33,135 nucleotides of DNA from Candidatus Bathyarchaeia archaeon (GCA_038883335.1 JAVZMI010000012.1:1-33135), one strand, 5' to 3'; shown: positions 1 through 8,352, counted from the stretch's first letter. Notes: a model not told the origin generated them from the letters alone. Program-made: numbers and translations.

Positions 1-1802
1 GAGTTACCGCTAAAATTTACCTAACCAACTCACCCTTCACGACCTCGATGGGAGGGTCTGAAGCTATAGCTGGAGTTACTTCGATCTCGCCCGGAGACAG
101 TGCAACTTTAACCTTCACATTAGATATAAGCCCAAATGCTGAGCTCAAAACTTACAATCTCGAGATGGATCTCACCTCGACAATCAGTAGGTATCCAGCT
201 GGCGTCACCTCTAAGACGACGGTCTCAGTTCCGCTTCTTGGGGAGGTTCGATTCTCAGCAAACCTAAGCCCTAAAACTATATACTCGGGGCCCAACATAG
301 TCACATTGAATCTTACAAATGAAGGTAGTGCCACAGCCTCAGCTGTCGAGGTTGTCATATCCGTCCCATCCCCGCTAGTAGCGGTGGCTGAAGATACTCT
401 TTGGCGGTTCTCTCAAGTCAGGCCCTCAGAGAGCCTTACAGTTAATATGGAGTTGTATGCCCCTTCATCATCCAAAGGGAGCGCATACACGATCTCAGCT
501 ACTCTTTCATATAGTGATGGCTACGGGTTTGAAAGGAGTAGCTCTGTATCCGCTGGTGTAATAGTTGAAGATCCGGTAATAAAGCCCATTATGACGATCA
601 AACTCGAAGATGGAGAGATCGCAGCTGGAGTAGTAAATAAAGTTAACTTTACGTTAGAGAATGAAGGGTTGAGTGACGCGAGGGATGTAAGCGTCACTTT
701 AACTCTGCCCACTGGCAGTGCGTCCTTAGCTCAAACAACCACGACCTCGCCTCTAATATTGGTTGGAGAGGATAACTTCTGGCACTTCGACCTGATCAAA
801 TTCCAGACCTCAACATATTTCCCAGCCTACATAACTACAGGTAAAGACATTGTAGGGACATACAGAATAGACTTAACCCTAACCTATAAGGACGTGAGAG
901 GTCAGCTATACACCGAGACAAGGAGCGTTGGCTTAGAGGTATTCCCTAATGTACCCAGCTCAAACATAAACCTCGAATCGTATAAAATCAGCCCAGAGAT
1001 AGTCTATAAAGGTGATATCTTCACATTGACCCTAAATCTGAAAAATTTCGGCGATTTTGGGGCGCAATCTGTCACAGTGGGTCTCCAGCCTCCAGAGCTT
1101 TTCGCAGCTATAAGCCCCTCAGTCGTGAACTTAGGTGGTTTAGCGCCTAACTCAACCAAGTCGGTTGAGTACACACTGATGGCTTCACCTACCGCTAACT
1201 CTGGCGTGGTGCACGTCTTCAAAATCGACATCAGCTATACTGACCGTTTGGGTGTCAGGCAGGCTACGACGAACTATATCGGTGTCCCTCTCCATGGGAG
1301 GGTGGAGTTGGTAGTGTACGATGTCTCTACCAGTCCTTCCCCAGCTGAAATTGGGAACGAGTTTACGCTCTCATTCACAGTATTAAACCGTGGCACAGCC
1401 CCTGCCATGTACACTAACGTCTCGGTCATCCCAGAGTTTCCGTTTCAGCAAGCTCTAGGCGGTTTCCCATACATAGGTGAACTTGACCCAAACGCGCCAG
1501 CACCTATCTCACTAACGGCCATCGTAAGCCCCGAAGCAGGAGAAAGGGATTACCCATTGAAGCTTTCAATCTACTACCGCGATGAGTATAACCAACCCCA
1601 AACCGTTAACCAGACAGTCAATGTCCGCGTGGCTCCACCACTTCAGATAGAAAAGGAATCTGAGGCTACACAAACCAGTAGCGGTCTTCTACCTATAGCG
1701 GTCGCAGCCGTCGCCACAGTAGTAGTACTCGCTCTAATAGCATCTCGACTGAAGGGGAGGCGCAAACATTCTACCCCGACTCGAAAAAATCAGCCACTTT
1801 AG
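1..1802 (+). CDS. CARDB/S-layer-type surface protein, C-terminally membrane anchored (5' end outside window)
   Basis: The frame is open to the left edge: in-frame codons run from position 3 into the first ATG at 48, and the residues before that ATG continue the same beta-sandwich pattern, so the gene starts upstream and 48 is probably not the true start. The protein is a string of roughly 100-residue Ig-like modules of the CARDB / COG1361 type, with recurring openings such as SPKTIYSG, SPEIVYKG and SPSPAEIG followed by alternating hydrophobic strands and N(E/F/R)G turns. It ends with one hydrophobic helix (about residues 547-566 from the ATG) and a basic tail (RLKGRRK), the arrangement of an archaeal protein facing outward and anchored at its C-terminus. 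In archaea such genes often sit beside MacB-type ABC permeases; a related permease lies at 15812-17071 but is not adjacent. Ligand and role are unknown. Confidence 0.8.
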   Translation, partial: VTAKIYLTNSPFTTSMGGSEAIAGVTSISPGDSATLTFTLDISPNAELKTYNLEMDLTSTISRYPAGVTSKTTVSVPLLGEVRFSANLSPKTIYSGPNIVTLNLTNEGSATASAVEVVISVPSPLVAVAEDTLWRFSQVRPSESLTVNMELYAPSSSKGSAYTISATLSYSDGYGFERSSSVSAGVIVEDPVIKPIMTIKLEDGEIAAGVVNKVNFTLENEGLSDARDVSVTLTLPTGSASLAQTTTTSPLILVGEDNFWHFDLIKFQTSTYFPAYITTGKDIVGTYRIDLTLTYKDVRGQLYTETRSVGLEVFPNVPSSNINLESYKISPEIVYKGDIFTLTLNLKNFGDFGAQSVTVGLQPPELFAAISPSVVNLGGLAPNSTKSVEYTLMASPTANSGVVHVFKIDISYTDRLGVRQATTNYIGVPLHGRVELVVYDVSTSPSPAEIGNEFTLSFTVLNRGTAPAMYTNVSVIPEFPFQQALGGFPYIGELDPNAPAPISLTAIVSPEAGERDYPLKLSIYYRDEYNQPQTVNQTVNVRVAPPLQIEKESEATQTSSGLLPIAVAAVATVVVLALIASRLKGRRKHSTPTRKNQPL

Positions 1803-2113
1803 TAGATATCGCATTAAATTGTATCGCAAAAGTCTAGCATAATACTCTTTTTACGTACATACCAGACGTACTGGGCTCTCTATGTCTACTGCCCAGTCAA
1901 AATAAAGCTGGACTGAAAAGTATAGAATTAAATTCGAGTTAAGCCAAGGCCTATTCAGTTAGAGAAGCATTCTTCATAAACCAGATCTAAAGATAAGATG
2001 TAACACTAACCTTAAACACGATTGTATGCGGCTCATGCGAGATAGACTCGATAGTACCCTCAAGGAGGGTGAGACATTTTGGATCCCGATGGAACAGCAA
2101 TTTACCCCCGGTT
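1803..2113. other. Convergent intergenic region with T-run and small hairpins
   Basis: About 310 bases separate two converging genes. A T5 run at 1848-1852 just after the surface-protein stop fits an archaeal U-tract terminator. A 7-bp inverted repeat (ACTGGGC 1870-1876, GCCCAGT 1891-1897, 14-nt loop), a 5-bp hairpin (2056-2070) and an 8-bp repeat (TCCCGATG 2084-2091, CATCGGGA 2129-2136) are present. I see no tRNA, no convincing ORF and no repeat array. Confidence 0.4.
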
Positions 2114-2887
2114 TCACTGGGAAGTGAGCATCGGGACTGTAAATTTCACATAAGTCAGAGTAACCATGGCGAATATCGCCAACCCTGAAACGAGGTAATC
2201 CATATTTTTAAACTTCAACTCATAGAGGCTTGTTCGACGCCTACTCAGCCCATAGCCTCTAGCCTCCATAACCTCCGCAAGCTCCCAACTCCTTCTAATC
2301 GAATTTGCTACCAATGGGAACAGTACGGGAACATAGTTTTTTACCCGAGAGATGAATCTGCCTCTGTCAAGTTCTAGGCCCCGTGCCCGTTGAGCATCTA
2401 AGATAAATTGAGTTTCCATTGCCAACAACGGTACAAATCTTACCGCCATAGTGAAGGCAAAGCAAAGTTCGAAGGGAATCCGAATTTTTTGTAAGGCTAC
2501 GCTGAAGTCATCTGGCGAAGTAGAGGTGAGGAAGATAGAGAAAGACCCTACTATGATAATGAATTTGAGAGCCATAACAGCTGAAGTCTCCAAAGTCTCG
2601 CTCGTAATGATATAACCATGAATGGAAAGGTTAGAGAGAAGATGCGCCGTAAAGATTACCGCGCTGAAAACGGTAATGCTCCTCAACACTCTAACCCACT
2701 CCCTTAATAATTTCCCAACGATCACGACCGGAACGGTGGACATAAAAATTATGGTAAGAGGTAGCAACCTATCAAAGATCATAGCGCCTAAAAATATTGT
2801 GGCGGCCAGAAGAAATTTCACTCTAGGATCAAGATTGTGGAGAGGTGAGGAAACCCTCTTAAACTTTAAACCTCCATAAATCTTCAT
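2114..2887 (-). CDS. ecfT: ECF transporter transmembrane component EcfT (biotin module)
   Basis: EcfT is the membrane scaffold that couples the two EcfA ATPases to the substrate-binding S component, here most likely BioY. The 257-residue protein has several hydrophobic segments and both hallmark Ala-Arg-Gly motifs in its C-terminal half (RARGLEL and EARGYGL), which contact the ATPases. It is the last gene of a four-gene minus-strand operon. The stop of ecfA2 overlaps its start: the sequence reads TTGATG, so either TTG at 2890 (overlapping TGA by three bases) or ATG at 2887 (overlapping by one) initiates. I prefer the ATG. Length and motifs match the family. Because archaeal ECF modules can be shared, EcfT might also serve other S components, but none other is encoded here. 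Confidence 0.9.
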   Translation of the reverse strand: MKIYGGLKFKRVSSPLHNLDPRVKFLLAATIFLGAMIFDRLLPLTIIFMSTVPVVIVGKLLREWVRVLRSITVFSAVIFTAHLLSNLSIHGYIITSETLETSAVMALKFIIIVGSFSIFLTSTSPDDFSVALQKIRIPFELCFAFTMAVRFVPLLAMETQFILDAQRARGLELDRGRFISRVKNYVPVLFPLVANSIRRSWELAEVMEARGYGLSRRRTSLYELKFKNMDYLVSGLAIFAMVTLTYVKFTVPMLTSQ

Positions 2888-3717
2888 CAACCTCGATGGC
2901 TCTCCAAGATTTTTCGAGTGATAAAATCTCTAGCCTCTTGGATCCCTACAATGTTGGGCGGGAAGCCTAAATCTATGAGTGACTGGAACACCTCAGTAAC
3001 TTGGGGTAGGAGTAAAGCTGCTTTTTTCACGAGGGCCGCATCTGTTAGTATCTCGTCTGCGGCTCCATCGGCTATTAGCCTACCCGCTGTCATTAAGCAA
3101 ACTCTACATTGGCACCTCACGGCAAACTCAACGTCATGGGTAACGATTATGACGGTTCTACCGTCACGGTTCAGTGTTTTGAGAAGTTCAAGTAGCCTCT
3201 TCTTATGGCTATAGTCCTGCCCTAGGGTAGGTTCATCCACCACTAAACATTTTGGATCCCAGGCTAGAACACAGGCTAGAGCTACTCTCTTCTTCTCTCC
3301 TTCGCTGAGAAGAATTGGGGATGTATGTCTATGCTTCTCGATGCCGAGGAGCTCTAAAACCCAATCGACCCTCCTTTTGATAGTAGGGGGGTCGAATCCG
3401 AAATTTTTCAAAGCAAATGAAATCTCGCTCTCTACATCATCACAGAAGAGCTGGTGATTCGGGTTTTGGAACACTATGCCCACCTCTCTTGAAAGCTCAG
3501 CAACGGAACGCCTAGTTGTCTCTACGCCGTCAATTAAGACTCTTCCACTCGAAGGCTTAAGAAGCCCGTTAAAATGCTTTATAAGCGTCGTCTTACCCGC
3601 ACCATTCTCACCCATCAGAGCTACGAATTCACCATTGGCGATCTCTAGTGAAATTCCTCTTAGTGCGGGTATGTTAGGTGGATAAGAGAAAGAAACATTC
3701 TCTGCCTTGATCGTCAA
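2887..3717 (-). CDS. ecfA2: ECF transporter ATPase EcfA2
   Basis: Second ABC ATPase of the biotin ECF transporter. From the chosen start it has Walker A GENGAGKTT (residues 36-44), a Q-loop in FQNPNHQLF, an altered signature LSEGEKKRV instead of LSGGQ, Walker B CLVVDEP and an intact H-loop histidine (VTHD). The open frame extends upstream to 3837, but that would overlap ecfA1 by over 120 bases and add an unconserved 40-residue leader. TTG at 3717-3715 overlaps the ecfA1 TGA stop, follows a GAGAGG-like ribosome site, and places the first beta strand (TIKAENVSFSYP) at residue 2, giving 276 residues, normal for EcfA. It is therefore translationally coupled to ecfA1. The changed signature faces the partner ATPase site, which itself lacks the H-loop histidine. 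Confidence 0.9.
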   Translation of the reverse strand: MTIKAENVSFSYPPNIPALRGISLEIANGEFVALMGENGAGKTTLIKHFNGLLKPSSGRVLIDGVETTRRSVAELSREVGIVFQNPNHQLFCDDVESEISFALKNFGFDPPTIKRRVDWVLELLGIEKHRHTSPILLSEGEKKRVALACVLAWDPKCLVVDEPTLGQDYSHKKRLLELLKTLNRDGRTVIIVTHDVEFAVRCQCRVCLMTAGRLIADGAADEILTDAALVKKAALLLPQVTEVFQSLIDLGFPPNIVGIQEARDFITRKILESHRG

Positions 3718-4550
3718 CTTAGGGCGCCTCTCAGCTTTCTTGAAAGCTCTTCTGCGGATAAGGAAACTGGAAGGGTGAGGATTTTCTCTTGGGCGAGGAT
3801 GCAGTGGAGTCTCGTAAATTTCGGTATATCCAAGCATTCAAGCTCCTTTAAACTCCGAGCTAGGACTGTTCTGGGGGCCCCATCTGACTTTATTCTTCCA
3901 TCTAGCATCACTAGAATCCTTGTGGCATATTTGGCCACCAAGTCTAGGCGTTGTTCAACCAATATGACTGTGATTCTTTGCTCTCGATTTAGTCTTCCTA
4001 TGACCTCCAAGATACTTTTAGCAGATAGTGGATCGAGATGCGATGTGGGCTCATCTAGGATCATTATTTTAGGTTTCATGGCAATAACGCATGCCAGTGC
4101 AACTTTCTGCTGCTCCCCACCCGAAAGCTCCTGAGGTGATCTCTCTCGAAGATTTGAAATGCCTAACACTTGTAGTGCCCAATCTACCCTGCGTCTAATC
4201 TCATCCCGCGGGGTAGCTAGGTTCTCAAGTCCAAATGCTACATCTCTCTCAGCGGAGAGTGAGAAAAGCTGGTTTTCCGGGTTCTGGAAGACGAATCCTA
4301 CGTGTTGGGATAACTCATTTGTGCGGTGGGCTGAGGTATCTAAGCCAGCAATACTCACCGAACCATTAATTACTCCTCCATAGAAGTTGGGGATCAGCCC
4401 GTTTAGACATCTGCAAAGAGTTGTTTTGCCACAGCCGCTGGGACCTGTTAAGATGACAAACTCTCCTTCCTCAATCCTCAAGTTAATGTGGGAGATGGCG
4501 GGGCTTTCAGCTCTAGGGTACGTATAAGTTAAGTCTCTGATCTCTATCAT
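3714..4550 (-). CDS. ecfA1: ECF transporter ATPase EcfA1
   Basis: First ABC ATPase of the biotin ECF transporter (278 residues, ATG start). Walker A GPSGCGKTT is at residues 36-44, the Q-loop at FQNPENQLF, the signature LSGGEQQKV at about 142-150 and Walker B KIMILDEP at about 161-168. The H-loop position, usually histidine in ILVEHRLD, is glutamine (VEQRLD, Gln200; codon CAA read on the minus strand near 3952). The composite site built from this subunit's Walker and H-loop elements and EcfA2's altered signature therefore looks degenerate, while the opposite site looks intact. The gene follows bioY by 5 bases and overlaps ecfA2 through TTGA, so the operon is tightly coupled. Confidence 0.92.
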   Translation of the reverse strand: MIEIRDLTYTYPRAESPAISHINLRIEEGEFVILTGPSGCGKTTLCRCLNGLIPNFYGGVINGSVSIAGLDTSAHRTNELSQHVGFVFQNPENQLFSLSAERDVAFGLENLATPRDEIRRRVDWALQVLGISNLRERSPQELSGGEQQKVALACVIAMKPKIMILDEPTSHLDPLSAKSILEVIGRLNREQRITVILVEQRLDLVAKYATRILVMLDGRIKSDGAPRTVLARSLKELECLDIPKFTRLHCILAQEKILTLPVSLSAEELSRKLRGALS

Positions 4551-4555
4551 GACTA

Positions 4556-5119
4556 TTAAACCCGATGAGCTTGTATGGGTAGAAGACTCGGGAAGATTCT
4601 TCTAATCTTTAGCGATATCAAAGAGGCTAGAATGATCTTCACGATGTCACCCGGCAGGAAAGGTAGAACCCCTATCATAGTAGCTACACCCACCTCCAGC
4701 TTCAACCACCACGAAAGTTGCAGAACCCCTAACAGGTATACAAATGCTGAGCCAACCAACATTGAGGCGATAGATATTGAGAGACCAGAGCTGCGGTCTC
4801 TTGCCTCAACTAACTTACCAATAATATATGCGCCAACCACAAAGCCTGCCAGATAGCCGCCTGTCGGGCCAAATATGACGCCTACGCCAGCTTTTCCACC
4901 AGAGAAGATAGGTAGCCCTACGGCGCCTAGGAGAATATAAGTCAGCTGACTCAAGGCGCCTCGCCGGCTTCCGAGGCAGGCACCTGAGAGGTATACGAAT
5001 AAGGTCTGCATGGTGATAGGTACAGGGCTAAAAGGCAGGGGTATGAATATGTAGGCACCTATGGCCGTGAGGGCAGCAAAAAGGGAGGTTAGAGTTATGT
5101 CTAACGCTGTAAGTCTCAT
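4556..5119 (-). CDS. bioY: Biotin ECF transporter substrate-binding protein BioY
   Basis: BioY is the integral membrane S component that binds biotin. The 187-residue protein matches the family in length and features: several hydrophobic helices, the early PLPFSPVPITMQTLFVYLSG-type loop, GLPIFSGGKAGVG, and GPTGGYLAGF. It heads the operon bioY-ecfA1-ecfA2-ecfT, a complete four-part ECF transporter. The ATG at 5119-5117 lies about 26 bases from the centre of the palindromic TATA box at 5142-5149, so the mRNA is probably leaderless or nearly so. A BirA operator sits just upstream of that TATA box, implying repression when biotin is plentiful. Confidence 0.95.
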   Translation of the reverse strand: MRLTALDITLTSLFAALTAIGAYIFIPLPFSPVPITMQTLFVYLSGACLGSRRGALSQLTYILLGAVGLPIFSGGKAGVGVIFGPTGGYLAGFVVGAYIIGKLVEARDRSSGLSISIASMLVGSAFVYLLGVLQLSWWLKLEVGVATMIGVLPFLPGDIVKIILASLISLKIRRIFPSLLPIQAHRV

Positions 5120-5141
5120 ATAAGTTATGAGGCGGATAAGG

Positions 5142-5149
5142 TTATATAA
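5142..5149. promoter_or_regulatory. Palindromic TATA box shared by bioY and birA
   Basis: TTATATAA is its own reverse complement and lies between the divergent bioY and birA genes. Its centre is about 26 bases from the bioY ATG (leaderless spacing) and about 38 bases from the birA ATG (about a 12-base leader), so one TBP site could serve both directions. Confidence 0.6.
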
Positions 5150-5150
5150 A

Positions 5151-5178
5151 GTTAACCAGCCTAATATTGTAGGTTAAC
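5151..5178. promoter_or_regulatory. BirA (biotin repressor) operator
   Basis: Perfect inverted repeat GTTAACC (5151-5157), 14-base spacer, GGTTAAC (5172-5178). This matches the known BirA operator form GTTAACC-N14-16-GGTTAAC of Gram-positive bacteria and some archaea. It lies between bioY and birA, covering the expected birA transcription start and abutting the shared TATA box. The adjacent birA product keeps its DNA-binding domain. This predicts joint biotin-dependent repression of biotin uptake and of birA itself. Confidence 0.85.
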
Positions 5179-5183
5179 AGTTT

Positions 5184-6158
5184 ATGGCTGAAGTGCTGGA
5201 AAATATAATTAAAACGCTTAAGGAGAAAAAAGATGATTATACTTCTGGTGAAGAGTTAGCGAAACAGCTCAACATTTCTAGAGTAGCTGTCTGGAAGTAT
5301 ATCCAGAAACTGAAGAGTGAAGGGTATCACATAAAGTCGGTACCGAATAAAGGGTACTGTCTGCTGGGCAACTCAGACCTATTGTTGCCGTGGGAGATCA
5401 AAGCTAAGCTACAAACAAGCTTAATAGGACATGAGATCCACTACTTCAAGGAGGTCAACTCCACACAAGATATAGCGAAGAGGCTAGCGAGTGAGGGTGC
5501 AAGAGAGGGGACTATAGTTGTTGCTGAGAGGCAGACCAACGGCCGGGGGCGTATGGGTCGAGATTGGTTCTCACCATCGGGGGGCGTATGGTTATCCATA
5601 ATATTAAGGCCACGTTTTAATCCCCGCATCCAAGGGCTCACTTTATTGGCGGGTGTAGCCGTAGCCAGAGCTATTAAACGGCTCTACAATTTGGAGGCAA
5701 AGTTGAAGTGGCCCAACGACGTGATACTTAACGGCAAGAAGGTTTGCGGCATACTCGCTGAGGTCAATGCTGAGATGGATTTGATCAATTACCTAGTTAT
5801 CGGCATCGGTGTGAATGTAAACGTTGACCTATCTTCTGAAAAGAGACTACGTGAAACTGCCACCTCGATTAAAGAGGTAATAGGAAAGGAGTCCTCTAGA
5901 GTAGATTTCCTGCAAATACTGCTGGAAGAGTTCGAGCATTTATATAGGCTGTTCGCCGTAGAAGGGTTCGGATCGATTCTAAATGAGTGGAGAGGGCGCT
6001 CGGAAACTCTTGGAGCTTTGGTTAGCGTTACCTCTGTCGATGAAGAGTTCGAGGGGCTGGCTTTAAATGTGGACGGTGAAGGGTTTCTAATCGTTAAGCT
6101 TAGAGACGGCTCTTTGAAGCGTGTAGTCGCTGGAGACGTGCGCATTATGAAGGCTTAG
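5184..6158 (+). CDS. birA: Bifunctional biotin-protein ligase / biotin operon repressor BirA
   Basis: BirA activates biotin as biotinyl-AMP, attaches it to the carrier lysine, and in this two-domain form represses biotin genes. Residues about 20-62 form a winged helix (SGEELAKQLNISRVAVWKYI). The catalytic domain follows with the biotin/ATP loop GRGRMGRDW (120-128), KWPNDV (175-180) and CGILAE (188-193), then a small C-terminal SH3-like domain (about 270-320). The length of 324 is typical of the bifunctional class. ATG at 5184 follows the BirA operator by five bases. Its likely local target is the biotin carrier at 9827-10042, the only protein in the window with an EAMKMEN site. Confidence 0.96.
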   Translation: MAEVLENIIKTLKEKKDDYTSGEELAKQLNISRVAVWKYIQKLKSEGYHIKSVPNKGYCLLGNSDLLLPWEIKAKLQTSLIGHEIHYFKEVNSTQDIAKRLASEGAREGTIVVAERQTNGRGRMGRDWFSPSGGVWLSIILRPRFNPRIQGLTLLAGVAVARAIKRLYNLEAKLKWPNDVILNGKKVCGILAEVNAEMDLINYLVIGIGVNVNVDLSSEKRLRETATSIKEVIGKESSRVDFLQILLEEFEHLYRLFAVEGFGSILNEWRGRSETLGALVSVTSVDEEFEGLALNVDGEGFLIVKLRDGSLKRVVAGDVRIMKA

Positions 6159-6182
6159 AAAGCATAAATGGCAATCTTCATG

Positions 6183-6206
6183 TTTTTAAAGGCATCTCAC
6201 GTTTTT
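6183..6206 (+). terminator. Probable U-tract terminator after birA
   Basis: Two T5 runs (6183-6187 and 6202-6206) lie 24-48 bases after the birA stop, the usual form of an archaeal intrinsic terminator. There is no strong hairpin. Confidence 0.35.
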
Positions 6207-6293
6207 CTAAGAAGTTTCGAGTTTATTATTGAGTAGCACGGTTGTGATTTTTCATGAGGTGGAAGTGTGATTGAGTTTTGTAAATTACCAACG

Positions 6294-6309
6294 ATTATAA
6301 TGTATAATG
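6294..6309 (+). promoter_or_regulatory. Tandem TATA-like promoter of the carboxyltransferase operon
   Basis: An AT-rich element containing two directly repeated TATAATG units (6296-6302 and 6303-6309) lies about 50-55 bases upstream of the ATG at 6355. Transcription would start near 6325-6332, leaving a short leader that contains the GGTGG ribosome site at 6341-6345. Confidence 0.4.
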
Positions 6310-6354
6310 TACATGTTGGCTCGATAATGATTGTCTACCTGGTGGAATGTTTTG

Positions 6355-7332
6355 ATGAACTCAGCAGTATTCTCCGAAGCTATAATTGATCGGCTTGCCG
6401 GAACAGCTTATAGGCCAGAGGTCGTCTATCGGCTTGCGGGTGATCGCTATATACTTGTGGAGTATGGCGAGATGAAACTTAACTTAGAGTATACTTTCCG
6501 AGTATATGCTCTGGATCAAGAAATTAAAAAAAGGAAAATCAATGGGTTAATCGAAACTGCGCCAGGGGTTCGCTCACTACTTATACACTACGACAGCCTT
6601 AAACTGCCTACGCAAGAACTTATCGCACAGTTAAAGGAGGCAGAGGAGAAGATCCCGTACCTTAAAGAACTCATGATACCCTCCCGCTTCATAAATCTTC
6701 CTATAGCTATCCATGACAAGTGGACAAAGGAGGCTATACGCAGATATATGGAGACGGTAAGGGCTGATGCGCCAAACCTACCAGATAATGTAGAGTTTGT
6801 GGCAAAATGTAACGGGCTAAAAGGCGTGGAGGAGGTCAAGGAGTACATATCTGCAACTCAGCATCTCGTGATCGGTCTGGGCGACGTTTACCCTGGCGCA
6901 CCCTGTGCAGTGCCACTTGACCCCCGTTATAGGCTGGTTGTTCCCAAATACAACCCCGCCAGGATGTGGACCCCTGAGGGGGCTGTTGGGATAGGCGGAG
7001 CATACATCTGTATATATTCGATTGAGTCACCGGGCGGGTATCAGCTGATCGGCCGTAGTGTCCAGATATGGGACGCCGAGCAGAAGCACCCAGCATTCAG
7101 AGAAGCTCCTTGGTTACTGAGACCGTTTGACAGGATACAGTTTACGCCTGTAACTGAAAGCGAGCTAGAGGAGATTCGGCGGCAGATTTCGGATGGGATC
7201 TATAGATTCAAGATAAATCCCTACGAGGTTTTTAATGTTAAAGGGTATTTCGACTTCTTGGATTCTATCCGCGAGGAAGCTGACGCGTTCAGAAAGAGGC
7301 AGCAGGAGGCAAGCAAAGATATAATCATATAA
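6355..7332 (+). CDS. Urea-carboxylase-type carboxyltransferase subunit, CT_C_D (AHS1) domain
   Basis: Stand-alone protein of the AHS1 / CT_C_D family. Conserved blocks are GLGDVYPGAPCAVPLDPR, then KYNPARMWTPEGAVGIGG, then SPGGYQLIGR, and near the end PWLLRPFDRIQF. From family knowledge these resemble the carboxyltransferase part of urea/guanidine carboxylase more than KipI/PxpB, which has PGFPYLGG-type motifs. In urea carboxylase this part, with CT_A_B, moves a carboxyl group between carboxybiotin and urea or guanidine. TTG at 6331 also opens the frame, but ATG at 6355 has GGTGG nine bases upstream, giving 325 residues. The partner CT_A_B gene follows 18 bases later, then oadG and oadB. No biotin carboxylase domain is attached or nearby. 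A 5-oxoprolinase role (PxpB) is the main alternative; no PxpA is present. Confidence 0.88.
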   Translation: MNSAVFSEAIIDRLAGTAYRPEVVYRLAGDRYILVEYGEMKLNLEYTFRVYALDQEIKKRKINGLIETAPGVRSLLIHYDSLKLPTQELIAQLKEAEEKIPYLKELMIPSRFINLPIAIHDKWTKEAIRRYMETVRADAPNLPDNVEFVAKCNGLKGVEEVKEYISATQHLVIGLGDVYPGAPCAVPLDPRYRLVVPKYNPARMWTPEGAVGIGGAYICIYSIESPGGYQLIGRSVQIWDAEQKHPAFREAPWLLRPFDRIQFTPVTESELEEIRRQISDGIYRFKINPYEVFNVKGYFDFLDSIREEADAFRKRQQEASKDIII

Positions 7333-7350
7333 TCTCCGGAGGCTAGTTAT

Positions 7351-8352
7351 ATGTTCGAGGTTATAGAAGGTGGAATTCAAACTACTGTTCAAGATTATCC
7401 GGGCAGAATAGGTTACTGGAACATCGGTATTCCCCCTTCTGGACCTATGGATCCCTTAGCCTTCAGGCTGGCTAACTTATTGGTTGGCAACTTCCAAGGT
7501 GAGGCAGGACTTGAGATCACTGCTGTTGGGCCGAAGCTCAGATTCCTGGAAGATGCTGTCGTAGCTGTGACTGGACCGAAACTTAGACTTGAGGTTGATG
7601 GAGAGCTCATCCCCATGTGGGAGTCAGTAAAGGTGAAAAGGGAGTCAATATTGTCCATAGGCTTGATAAAGGAGTATGGTTTCAGGGCATACTTAGCTAT
7701 CGCTGGTGGGATAGATGTCCCTATTTTTCTAGGCAGTAAGTCCACTATGACACCACCAAGACCGCCATTTCTACCTTATGGCCATTTAGGCGGATTTGAG
7801 GGGAGACCCCTGAAGAGGGGTGACGTCCTCAAAACTAGCAGGCCAAACAAGCTGTTAGCTGAACTTGTTGGGAGGAAGTTAAAAGCTAGCGCTATGCCAA
7901 CTTATCAGAGGGTGTGGGAGATCGGGGCTATCCCTGGTCCTCATGCCGACCCAGACTTTCTTACACCTGAGGACATGAAGATGTTCTTCAATTACGACTG
8001 GAAAGTACATCGAAACTCGAATAGATTAGGATACAGGCTTAGCGGTCCAAAGCCCCGATGGGCTCGGAATGATGGGGGTGAGGCTGGGAGGCATCCTTCA
8101 AACATACATGACTGCGCCTATGCTATAGGCACCGTAAATATGACAGGCGATATGCCTATAATTCTAACCGTTGACGGGCCTAGCCTTGGAGGGTTCGTCT
8201 CCAACGCCACAATCGTCAGCGCCGAACTCTGGAAGGTTGGGCAAGCTGTGCCTGGCGTTGACATTATGAGGTTTAGGAAGCTTACCCTAGAGGAAGCTGT
8301 GAAGCTTAGAAAGGAGCAGGAAAAATTGATAGCTACATCCATTAGCGGCTAG
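7351..8352 (+). CDS. Urea-carboxylase-type carboxyltransferase subunit, CT_A_B (AHS2) domain
   Basis: Stand-alone AHS2 / CT_A_B protein, 333 residues, the partner of the preceding gene. It opens with TTVQDYPGRIGYWNIGIPPS and GPMDPLAFRLANLLVGN, and later has PGPHADPDFLTPEDM, the block DWKVHRNSNRLGYRL, DGGEAGRHPSNIHD and TGDMPIIL..DGPSLGGFV. The GGEAG-HPSNIHD and NSNRLG blocks are, as I recall the family, features of the urea/guanidine carboxylase carboxyltransferase rather than of KipA/PxpC. A strong GGAGG site (7338-7342) lies eight bases before the ATG. The two subunits probably form one carboxyltransferase module that exchanges a carboxyl group between biotin on the carrier protein and an N-carboxylated substrate. 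Confidence 0.9.
   Translation: MFEVIEGGIQTTVQDYPGRIGYWNIGIPPSGPMDPLAFRLANLLVGNFQGEAGLEITAVGPKLRFLEDAVVAVTGPKLRLEVDGELIPMWESVKVKRESILSIGLIKEYGFRAYLAIAGGIDVPIFLGSKSTMTPPRPPFLPYGHLGGFEGRPLKRGDVLKTSRPNKLLAELVGRKLKASAMPTYQRVWEIGAIPGPHADPDFLTPEDMKMFFNYDWKVHRNSNRLGYRLSGPKPRWARNDGGEAGRHPSNIHDCAYAIGTVNMTGDMPIILTVDGPSLGGFVSNATIVSAELWKVGQAVPGVDIMRFRKLTLEEAVKLRKEQEKLIATSISG

Noticed and set aside
2026-2127. 33-codon ATG frame in the convergent gap before ecfT
   Set aside because: Short, no recognisable domain, no ribosome site, and it runs into the 3' end of ecfT on the other strand.
3718-3837. 40-residue N-terminal extension of EcfA2
   Set aside because: It overlaps ecfA1 by over 120 bases and is unlike the family; the TTG at 3717 with coupling and a ribosome site is preferred.
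6836-7096. Antisense frame inside the CT_C_D gene
   Set aside because: It lies wholly within a conserved gene and has no family features.
6355-8352. Calling the AHS1/AHS2 pair KipI/KipA or the 5-oxoprolinase subunits PxpB/PxpC
   Set aside because: The motifs (PLDPR..KYNPAR..GAVGIGG and GGEAG-HPSNIHD) fit the urea/guanidine carboxylase carboxyltransferase better, no PxpA is nearby, and the partners are biotin-dependent. Kept as the main alternative.
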